32,399 bases of DNA from Pinguiococcus pyrenoidosus. Taxonomy: Eukaryota > Sar > Pinguiophyceae > Pinguiochrysidales > Pinguiochrysidaceae. The first letter of the stretch is position 1. Each line of letters starts with the position of its first letter. The stretch lies in the NCBI GenBank assembly GCA_019677205.1, contig JAAMXY010001476.1, forward strand, positions 1 through 32,399. Reading direction: 5' to 3'. The notes under the pieces are model-generated. The model searched no databases, was not told where the DNA came from, and saw only the letters and a program-made list of their open reading frames with translations. Positions 18,601 through 28,700 of this stretch are shown here, in pieces. The position numbers and the translations under genes are program-made.

Positions 18601-21600
18601 ACGCAGTTGGAGGTGTTGCGGCTTGAGGCGGAAGCCGGAGCAGCTGACACCGCCTTCCGGGAGGCTTCGTCTCAAGCTCGAAGTGCTTCCAGGCGTCATG
18701 GAGACGCCAGCCGTGAGCGGAGCACGTATCCTCTCACGTATGACGCAGACGTTGAGGCGCTTGGCATCGAAGAGGGCAGGCGTATGGGCCGATACCTGTG
18801 CGCTACAGAGCGAAGGGTATCTCTCCTTCGGCGCCAAGAAGACGCCCGAAACTCGCTGAGATGGGAGGAACAAACGATGAAAGTGCCGCAGGAGCAGCAG
18901 CGGCACGGTTGGCAGGCATTTCTCGGCGCTCGGGCGCAGCGGCAGGCATCGCAGGAGTCGTGGGAAGAACGTCTGACCGACGAGCAAGGCCAACAGCAAA
19001 TCCAGACCGTGATGACGAGGGAGTGCGACGATGTGGATGCCGATGTTGTGGCAGCTGACAAGGCAGAGGATCTTAGCGCTGCCGAGTTCGACGTGGAGAG
19101 GCGGGAGAATCGCGGTTTCGTTCCCCCACATCTCTTGATGCCGGAATCTGATGCACTTCACGGCGTCTTCGTCGCTCTCGCGGCATGTATCACCGCCCAC
19201 GATAGGCGCTTCTTCATCAAAGGCCTCCAAGAAGACTTCGGATCTCTCGTCGACGTCGCGCCCGCCGTTGTAGAGAGCGCTCTCGGGATTGACGTCGCTT
19301 TTGCCGTAGCCGCGCTGAGGCGAAATCGCATCGTGATTGGCGTCGTGGATTTGGGACAAAGCACAGCGGCGCGAACCAAAGCCTTGAGGCATCTATCCTC
19401 CTTGCGGCGTCTGGCGCCCAAAGGGCACCGCTGCCTTGTCGTGCTCGGGCAACAGCGGAAAGGCCATCCCAAAGACGCCTTGACGGAAGGAGCTGCATCT
19501 CTCGAGGTGTTGCTCCAGCAGGTGTCCTGCGGGGCGCAACAGCTCTTGTGCGTTGCGAGGAGAATTGCCGAAGCAACAGGCGAGACGCCAGTCCGCAGCG
19601 ATGAAGATCGAAGAGTTCTCGACGATTTTCGATGCGCCGGGACGCCAGAGCTTCAAATGCTGCTCTCTCCTTTGATGGGGAGGCTGAGCGGTTTGGATCA
19701 TCCTCAGCTGGTGGCTCAAGCACCCGACGCGCTGTACAGTCGAGCAAGACGTGTACTGAGCGACCTCGGCAGCTCGCTAGGAATGGACGCCACATCATCG
19801 AGCGACTTCTGCGAAAGCCTGACGATGCCGCGAGCAACCCTGGAGGGCCTGGAGCACTATCATGTGCGACCCTTTTGGGGTCATGTCTACCGCCTCTGCT
19901 GCTCCTTGGCCGCGCTGGATTTGTTCCTAGAGGACGAAGCCGGCCTGGCGCCGCCGCTGAAGAACACAAGCCCTCTGTTGGATGGAGTGATTCCCGTTCC
20001 CGCATACTCAGCTACACCGGTGTTTGGGCATTTTGGCGGATCGTTCGTTGAGATTGACAGTCGCTCCATCCACCTTCCAAGCGGGCGCATTCGCAACGCT
20101 GATGGAGTAGAAGCATGGGTGGCGTCTCCTGCCTACGCGGCGTACATCAGCTTGCGGCGCTCCGTCCTACGTAGCTTTGCGGGCTACGCAGAGGCCATCA
20201 GGCTCGCAAGCCTCGATGGCTCAGGGGCCGCAGCGTTTCATTCTTGCTTCCTGTACAAGCTTCCACGCGGTCTCTACGCCGACCTGTACGATCATGAGCA
20301 GCGACGCTGGCGATCGATCCAGCTTTCGTTGAAGGCTATCGACGCTTTGCTGGACTTCAATGACATCGAGGCATCGGCTTTCGACTTCCGGGAGCCCGGC
20401 GTAACGCAGCCGCCCAGATGTGAAGCGGAACTGTACCATCGAGTGCTGCTTACTTTCAAGGTTGCCGATCAAGCAAGTCCTGCGGCGCTGCTGCAGCCCT
20501 GCTCCACCAAGCACGCGCCGTCGGATGCCAGCCCTCGGGACGCCTGGGCCTGCGTGGCGTTTGGAGTGGCGCTCCAACGACTGCTGCCAATGAAGCAATC
20601 AACGCTGATTGACGATATGCCGCTGCGCATCTCGGGCCACCACGTGCGGCTCTCGGTGTACGCAAGCAGCCGCGGAGACATCGCGATCCTCGGCGTAGTC
20701 TCCGACGTCACCGCCCTCTCACTCTTTGTGGACACCGGAAGTCTGAGGCGTCTCGCTGCCGATTGCTCGCCTCGGGAAAGGCGGTGCCTGGAGAGTCATG
20801 ACTTGCGCCGACGCTGCCGCGGCGTCGTCCGCAGGCTGTGTATACGCTCAACCACGCAAAGGGGGCTCAGGAACCCACTGCGCCTGTGTCTCCGGCATCG
20901 TGGAGGTGAGGGCCTCGTGCTCTGTCGACGCCTCTTCCGCGTCTTCTGCTTCGCTACGCATGACACTGTCGAGGGGCTACCTACAATCGTCACGATTCGT
21001 AGCGTCGAAGACGGACTCCGCGTCCAGGCTTCGCACCGGCTCGGACAAGCGAGAGGAGAGGTGCGCGTCTCTCATGAGGAATGCGAGATTGTGGGCTTTG
21101 CCCACAGGGAGGGCATCTACAGCCCCAGTCGCCAAGAAATTGAGAAGCTTTGCGCGAGTCTCTGCTGGGTCGCAAGCGGTACTGCCGGCAAGTTTACGCT
21201 TCGCTTTGAGTGCCCTGTGACACGGACGGTAACTCTCTTGCCGCTTGGCGCTCAGCACCGACCTTTCTACGTATCCCTGGTGCTACGCCGCAGAGCTACC
21301 CAAGCTGTCCTGAGGCTAGTGGACAGCGTCGACGAATGGCACCATCAGTTCGTCCTGAGCATGCAGCAGCTTGCCGACGCGGTGGACGCGCCAGCTGCTC
21401 TCCATCCCGTGAGAGAGCATCTTGTCGAGGAGTCTCAGCGCCGACGATCTTGCAGGCGGATCTTGAGAAAGATTCGGGGCAACCACAGCGTCACAAGAGT
21501 ACCGCAGCTGATTCTGGACCTTACACTTCCCTGCGCAAGGCCGGAATTGCCGCACGTGCCACTCACGCCACCCATCTTGGGTCGGATGGAAGTTCCGCTG

Positions 21601-24254
21601 GCAGAAAGGATTGGCGAGACAGCACGACAGTCTGGTACGGAAGAGACGCTGGCGGTCGCGAAGACCTGGGTTGAAGGAGTGATGCAGACGGCGCTCTCAC
21701 GGATTTGCCCTTCAGATCCACCCAGCTCCACCGGTGCTGTGGTGGCCGAAGCTGCCTCCGAGACCGTTCAAGACAGTCCAGAGCGGCGACGACCACCCTA
21801 CACAATCACGGGCTCACGGCGTCTCGTCGCCGAAGCGGCTGCTGGGCAGGGGGCTAGCTTCCAGCCAGATACGGCCGAGCAAGACGAGTTCGGTCCAAGC
21901 TCCGTTGTCCTTGACGAAGGAAAAGCAAGCAACAACTTCTGTGATGAGGGACCTGACGAGCGGCGAATGGTTCGATTTGACACGAAGGTCGACTGGCACG
22001 TAGGGGGCGCGCCAAGCGCCAAAGCTGTGAGTCTCTCCGTTTGCGAAGCTACAACAGCCTCAGTAGGAGTCGTGCATCGATGCTTTCGGCTCAATCTTGA
22101 CTTGCTTGACGACAAGGAGCATGGTCAGCGTCAGTGGATCGGCCAAGCATCGATCACTGGTGCGAAGCAGCTGCTCGAAGTGATTGGCTTCGAGGGTCTC
22201 GTGATGTGGATCAACGACGAGCGCGAGCGTCAGACTAAGGAGGAGGACGGAAATGACCCAAGCACTCTCAGAAGCGAGCTGGACTTGCGGAATCTGCTTA
22301 CAAATAGTCTAAAGAAGGCGAAGGGTTTCCCATCGAGGTGGCTGGCGCTCGCAGAGCTGCGAGGGTACACGCTCGATCCCGGGGTCATGGGACAGATGCA
22401 AAAAGCTTCTTCGGCACCGGCCCTCGGCGTGCTTCTGCGGGACGAACGTATCTTCGCTTTGCTGTCCGCTGGAAGGGTCCCCATGCACGTGTGGGAGCAC
22501 ATTGCACAGCGCAGGCTTTGCGTCGAATCTGTACGCAGTCGAGAACACGTTGACGTAGGTGTCCAAAGATCAAGTCGATCTGCGGAGAGAGCGGGCGTCC
22601 AAGATCACGTGCGGGTTGTCTTCCACAACACTGCGTCCGCTTCCACGAGCTTCGTTGACGCCATACGGGGCATTGAGGGTCTCGGAGCGGAGGACAGCGC
22701 CAGGCAGCAAATCATGGAATGGCGATATGGAGGGCCACCTGGACTTGAGAAGCTCACGTTCGCTCGACGAAATGGGTCTCTCATCTGGAGCAGCAGTTTC
22801 CGGTCACAGGGCGTGTGCCTCAAGCTCAATGCTTATCACATAGACCCTGTTGCAGTTCGGGGGGCGGAAGTTCAGGGCCATTCCTCCGCGGTAAGATTCC
22901 AAACACCCTTCCCGGGTCACCTGTTTTTCGTGCTCTTGTGGTCGTCTTGACTCCTCGTGGTGCCAACTTTTCATCAGAACCACCCCCAGAGGGTTGCTCT
23001 CCGCAAATTGGGAATCTATCCCAAGCGAGTGAGCTTCCCAAGGTTGACATTTGTCGCGTTCGATCCAACGTCAACAAAGCTGTCTGTGATCGAGCTCAGC
23101 GCAAGGAGTGTCAGAGCGCTTCTCGGAGACCCGCGTCGGGCAAGCGAAATCGTTCGGAAAGGTCGGAGGAGCATCATCCGAAGCCTCTTGGAGGTGTTTA
23201 GAGGGGCGTTCACGCCGGTGCCACCACGGATCAGAAAGCTCCGTAAGATCCGGGACTGCGCATCTGCTCCGCGGCCGGAGCATACTGGAGACCTTGCGGC
23301 GATCTCAGGTTTGTGGACACGTCGCGCAGCATTAGGCGTTTCGTTTTCCTCAACGCCTCATCAGTTGAGTGCCCAGGACACGTTGTCTTCTCGTTCGAAC
23401 AGCCGGCAAACCCCGAGTCCGGCGTTGAAGGCTTTGAGAACGAAATGCTCTTCGATCCCCTTTCGGAGACGCTTCAGTGTCCCTTTGATCTGCGGACAAA
23501 AGGTATCGTCGGAATGCCCGCAGCGCTGGCAGGAACCCTTGACTGAGGAATCTTGCGCAGGGCTGGCCTCCGTATCGAGCAACGCAAGGCAGAGCGGAAT
23601 CCGAGTTGTCGGCTTAACGCGAGCATCGGAGACCAGCGTGGCTGGAGTGGCCTTGACTCGTTTGAGTCGCTCCAGACTTGCAGCTGTCCTCTTGGACCCA
23701 AGGCCGGGTAATGCATTGCGGGCAGACTGTCAACACATAGCCGCACGTGCATGACTTCCACCTCTGTTGCGTCTTTGCCAGATGGTGCCTTGTCGACGGA
23801 GGAGCCTCATGGTGGGATCAGTGCGAAGGAGAAGACGCAGAGGCGGCGTCCCGCAGGCCGATCATCAATGCTCGGTTCTGTCCTCGCCAAATGCTCTGTG
23901 GAGCTGAGGGGTCTACCAGTGACAATTGTAGTCTCGCAATTGAGAGCCAAGGACCAGAGGGGCGCGAACACAGCCAGCGTCCACCTCTCCGTACAAGGCG
24001 TTGACGTGTCGCTTGGCTGCGAGGTTGTCGCCACCGAAGCCGACCAGCGCGCTCGACTCGGGGTCACCATTGCGGCTGCGGGGAATGATCGATACGCACG
24101 CGCCTTGGACTTGTGCCGCTTTTTGGAGGTTTGGGTTGAGGAGGAGGTCCTCGAAGGGGAGCTGCGGAGCACTGACCAGAAGGAGTCGCCCTTCACGCTG
24201 GTGGCAGTCCTGAGAGCGGAATACCAAGATGTGCGAACCGAGACGGCCAAGTAG
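15623..24254 (+). CDS. Giant IQ-motif / coiled-coil protein, about 2,700 aa
   Basis: Inferred exons: 15623-16896, about 16932-17145, 17199-17526, 17606-22890, 22978-23151, 23202-23242, 23309-23502, 23561-23707 and 23782-24254. Together they keep one frame of about 2,709 codons. The introns from 17146-17198 onward are 50-87 nt. The first intron (16897-16931, only 35 nt) and the one at 23152-23201 are the least certain. Residues 1-420 are charged and Arg/Glu rich. At 17240-17530, spaced about 22 residues apart, are four IQ-like motifs (LVQKRIRGILARAFYRK, ARIQALARRYFDRR, LGLQRLWRGSRGRR and LLLQRTFRRQRG) that should bind calmodulin or EF-hand light chains. A coiled coil follows at about 18380-18720. 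The 5.3-kb exon then encodes long segments of unrecognised alpha/beta sequence. Near 20269-20355 and 23040-23129 there are similar strand-helix modules, seen as YDHEQRRWRSIQLSLKAIDA and FDPTSTKLSVIELSARSVRA. There is no kinase or motor signature. Large IQ proteins of protists are often flagellar or cytoskeletal, which is only a guess here. Confidence 0.85.
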
Positions 24255-24349
24255 GCTGTGGCAACACTGCAAGGCAGCGACGCGTCATCAGATAGGAAAC
24301 TGTTCATCGGCACACTGAAAGGAATCTCTAATACGATCACTGACACGGC

Positions 24350-25132
24350 CTAGAACTCGACATCATCGTCGTCGTCCTCCGCCGTGAAGAGACCCTTCGG
24401 TGCCGAGGCGGTCACCCGGCTGGTTTCCGCCCTAGGGTGACGAGCCATTGCCAAAAGAAAACGTGAGATCGCCAGTCTCCGATAGAAGCTAGCGACTCGT
24501 CCGCACGTACTTTGCTGAGGCAGCAGCCTTCGCTGCCGATCGAGAGCTCCTTGTGCCTGACACGATGGGCTCCATTTCCGCATCCGCGCGAAGGCCGGCG
24601 AGCTCATCTTCATCGATGGCCTCGAAGTCATCATCGTCGTCGTCGTCATCATCATCATCGTCGTCATCTTCGTCGGCTCCCGTGCCCTGTACGCGGACCC
24701 CTCGTGAGATGAAGAGCTACCGACATTCCCACGGTGAATCGTCCTCACATGTTTCAGCTTTCTTCGCTTTGCGCTCTTCGCAGATCGATCACCATCGTCA
24801 TCGTCCTCCTCGTCGTCTTCGTCGTCGTCATCATAGTCGTCCTGGTCGTCTTCCTCTTCGTCTCCCTCCGCGTCCGCCGGCTTCTCGGCCTTGGCCGGCT
24901 GCTTCTCGTCCTCCTCCGTCTTTTCGACGGCCTCGTCCTTCTTCTTCGCGTCCTCCTCGACGTTCGCACACTTCACCTCCGTCTTCTTCGTCCTCTTGAC
25001 CTTTGATTTCGGCGCTGCGACCTCTGCAGAATCCAACTGCGCTCTCAGCAGCCATCCAATCGCATCAGCTGATCCAATCCTACCCTTCGTGGAGCTGTCC
25101 TTGGCAGATACGGTGCCGCTGGTGGAACTCAT
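24350..25132 (-). CDS. Highly acidic, probably nuclear protein
   Basis: Three exons: 25132-24749, 24686-24511 and 24431-24350. The introns are 62 and 79 nt, GT-AG, and the exons join in frame to 213 aa. The ATG at 25132 sits in a strong context (TCCACCATGA). The N-terminal region is Ser/Thr rich and followed by a basic patch (KSKVKRTKK). An Asp/Glu-dominated stretch encoded largely by GAC/GAT then ends at a basic KSAKRRKLKH. A second Asp run opens exon 2, then FEAIDEDELAGLRADAEM and EPIVSGTRSSRSAAK. The C-terminus is LFTAEDDDDDVEF. Alternating acidic tracts and basic signals suggest a nuclear histone chaperone or chromatin factor. The short E-P-I-V-S-G-T-R stretch after the acidic region faintly recalls the Chz1 motif. 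This is a hypothesis, because low-complexity sequence gives poor evidence of homology. It converges on the IQ gene with only 95 bp between stops. Confidence 0.72.
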   Translation of the reverse strand: MSSTSGTVSAKDSSTKGRIGSADAIGWLLRAQLDSAEVAAPKSKVKRTKKTEVKCANVEEDAKKKDEAVEKTEEDEKQPAKAEKPADAEGDEEEDDQDDYDDDDEDDEEDDDDGDRSAKSAKRRKLKHVRTIHRGNVGSSSSHEGSAYRAREPTKMTTMMMMTTTTMMTSRPSMKMSSPAFARMRKWSPSCQAQGALDRQRRLLPQQSTCGRVASFYRRLAISRFLLAMARHPRAETSRVTASAPKGLFTAEDDDDDVEF

Positions 25133-25761
25133 GGTGGACTCCGCGGCTCGAAGGTACACTGAGGCGCTTCGCTTGCGTGACGTGCCTTGAGGATACGAAT
25201 GGAGGTGGCGGGGCCGCTGTGAGGCGCCAGATACCACCAGATGGGATCAGCTGAGAGCCATCCGCAGGCTCCAACCTCGAAATCGACGATCTTTGGGGCG
25301 CCCATCGCGCGACACGGCGCGACACAGCTGGACGCCACAGGAATCGGCTGAAGAATTATACCTATGGAGAGGATTTTTTGATTAAAACTATCATCATTTT
25401 ATCACATTTATTCTTATCTATTTTGTAAATTACTACTTCCCGTTGACCTTTTCACACGGGGATGCAACGATACGAATCATTGGACCTAAAACTCAAGATA
25501 CATAATGTAATAATATATCAATAATATATTGGACATAGTTCCATAATTTTATCTATGAATTAGTAAAAAGCTTTCGGAGTAATACTACATAAGCTTCGAC
25601 TCTGCTTTGCCGCTGGTGAAGTTGATGCTTTCCTCAACTTCAGGAACCCACTGTGACGTTCGAACCATTCCTCAGTCGTGGGCCACGAGATGGCGATCTT
25701 GGTCGCTCACGGAAGGCGAGCATCGCCTCTTTCAATGATGCTCAACGTCATACAATAGAAC
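25133..25761. promoter_or_regulatory. Divergent intergenic region containing an AT-rich island
   Basis: These 629 bp lie between the acidic-protein gene (minus) and the propeller-PDZ gene (plus). From about 25355 to 25600 the base composition shifts abruptly. The lines 25381-25440 and 25501-25560 are each about 80% AT by direct count, separated by a less extreme 60 bp. No open frame of note, tRNA or repeat was recognised in the island. Both promoters probably lie here. Confidence 0.55.
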
Positions 25762-28700
25762 ATGGACGGGCACAGCGCGTGGCGCGACGTAACTCGCGAC
25801 GTGCTGGGCCGCGTCCCGCCGCTGCGTGTGACCTGCGCGACAGCCGCCGCCGAATACCTCGTGATCGGCGGCGACGACGGTGCGGTCGCTCTGCTGCGGC
25901 TCCGGCTGGGTAGGAGTACCAACCCGACGGAAGGATCGCTGCTGGAGACCACGCTCCTGCGACATCTGGCGCCGCCACCGAGAATCCAAGCTCATGCGCC
26001 TGTGACCAGTGTCGCGTGGTGTGCCAAGAAGCGACTCTTGGCCATTGGCACCGGCGACGGCTTCGTGAACGTCCTGGCCATTCCGGACGCTCCCAAGGCG
26101 GCGCCCGTAGGCATTTTCTCCCAGCGGCTGCACCCGGCTGGCGCCGTGACCCAGCTTCTTTTCGGGGCGTGGTCGCGGCGGCTCTTCAGTGCTTGCCACG
26201 GCGGGCTGCTGAACGTCACGCTGCTGCCGGAAAATAGCTTCAGCCTCTTTCAGAGTGCCAAGACTGCGAGGATCCTGCAGCATCCATCTCCCGTTGTGCA
26301 GCTGGACGGAGGCGTCCTGTGTGGATACACGCACGAGGGGCTGGACGGCGAGGTCGAGGTGCAGGCGATCCTTTCCACCTTCGCAGAGGCTCCGGCTGAC
26401 CGCGCGAAGGAAGTCACGGGCAAGGAGCGCAGGCTGTACTTCTTCCTGCCGCCCGGGACAGCCGCCGCGGCCGACTTAACTCCCCTCGCGGCAGAGGGAA
26501 TCTACGAAGAGGGTTCCTCCCGTCCACCCGACGATGGCGGCTCACAGCCCCCCCAGGCGGCTCCCTCGGGAGGCTCCCCCCCGACAAGCAAGTCGACAAA
26601 GATGTTTCTTCGCCACGGCGCTTGCTTCGTCCGTCAGGGCAATCGTGTGGGCAATGAGGTGCAGAGTACTGCGAAGCACACCGCGGCGAAGAACGGCCGC
26701 CCCGCGTTTTCCCCTCTGGATGAGATCGAGGGGGGCTTCTGCTCAAGGCCGGATGGGATCCTCTGGAAGATCAGCTGCTCCACCGGGGACCTCCTCGCGG
26801 CCTTCAGGCCCAAGTACGAGACCCCGGACGGCAGCAAGCAGGGGAGCTTCCTTCGCCTGCACGCCATGACGAGCATGACAGGCGAGCGCCAGCCGCAGCT
26901 CCTTGGGTACCATCCGGGAAAGCCTGGGGTCACTCTGATCGATCCGAGGACGCTCGAGACGGTGACCCTCGCCAAGTCGCAGTTCCCCGTGACGCTGGCC
27001 GTGCCCCTCGCCTTCCCTGGCTTCGCTGGATGCATCCTCTGCATCCACCAGCCGCCAATGCAAGCACCCGCCAGGACGCAGCCCCTTCCAGTCATGGGCC
27101 TGATCGCGCCAGACCTGGTCGTTCAGGGGGTGATCATCCGCGGGGCGCAGAACTTTCCGAAGCAGCTTCGGAGCAACGGAGAGAGCATGGATAATGGAGA
27201 CAAGCGACGCGAGGACAACGGAGACAAACGACGCGAGGACACCATGCCATGGGATGAGCGCGCGGAGATCGTGGAGATGTCCTTGGAGGGCCTGGAGAAG
27301 AAGACCCTCTCCGATCTAGCCGAGTCTCCCGCATCCCTCGTCGGGACGCCGTGGAGCCGCGTCGCAGAAGGGAAAGAGGACGAGAACGCCCGGAAGGAAG
27401 AGATCCAACTGCCACCGACAACGGGAGATGTTGTTCGAGACGCAGACGCTCTCCTTCAGCTTCACCGAGAACGGCGCAAGGCTGCCAAGCGGAACCAGCA
27501 TGGCGAGGAGGCCGAGTCCTACCAAGACGTTGACGAGCTTCTCCGGGCCAGCGAACGATTGGTGGAGGCCACCGAGACGACCCTCGATGGCACCGAGAAG
27601 CCAAAGGCTGCCGGTTCTCTGAAGCGGCGGAGGCGGCGTCTGGATCGACATCGGCAAAGATATGACGTTGCTCCGGGAGTGTGGGCACGGCGCTACGGGC
27701 GACCGCAGATGCCTTCGCGGGAAATCGTCGATCGCATCCCGCGAAAGGAAGACGTCCCACAGAACGTGTACGAGGAGTGCCTGTCGCTCCGGGATGGTCC
27801 CAGCTTGGGTCTCGGCCTCGGCATCGTTGGGAACAAGGTGGTTGTCAAGGGGCTGAACCCCCTTCCCAATGGCCTGCCGTCTCCGGCGCAAGCGAGCGCT
27901 CGGCTGACCGTGGGAGACCTCTTGGTCGGCGTGAATGACTACGATTTTGACAAGATGGTATTTTTTGAGATTGTGAAGGTACTCCAGACCCTCCCGACGA
28001 TCGCCACGGCGGACGGCAAAGTGCGCTTCCGATTCCGGGTGGCAGATTGCCCGGTCCCGAGGGGCGCTTTCGACGCGGCAGACGTTGGCCACGATCGACC
28101 GTGGCGACCCCCCATCAACACCGCGATGAGCGCCAGCGGACCGAATGCGCCGTCAAGGGTCAGCGTCGGGGTGGGCGTCGGAATGGAAGTCGGCGCAGAG
28201 ATGGCGTCTCTTGCGCTCGAGGGGGGTTCCCGGATCCTGGGAAAGTTCCAAAGCCTCCGGGGACACCGCCGGCAAGCTACCACTCCGCGCGTGGCGTCCG
28301 TGAAGAGGGCCGAACGGTACGAGAGCGAAGACGACGACGACGGCCGCGACCTGCGGAATCCTCTGGAGGACATGTTCCAAGAAATGATTGCGTCTCCGCT
28401 TCGCGAGGCTTCGCTTCAGCAGGGAGACCAGGCTTATGACGATTCGGACGATGTTGAGGACATCTTCAGCGACGACTCCTCCGAGCACGACGGCAGTCCG
28501 ATGGTTGCCATCCCCGCCTACAAGTCCCGGCCGTACAACCCGTACGGGGAGATTCGGGACTCCCGGTCCCCAGAGAAGCGGCGTGGCACGGCGGGGGTTT
28601 TTGTGTTTTCTCCGCTCGTTTCCGGTTTGAATAGATCAACCCTCGCTTCTCTAATGCGCCGGTCCCGCTCGCACGCCTCTCGGTATGGCAAGCGGACTGT

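Noticed and set aside
24553-24999. Ser-rich and Arg/Pro-rich open frames on the plus strand.
   Set aside because: They are complements of the Asp codon runs of the acidic-protein gene.
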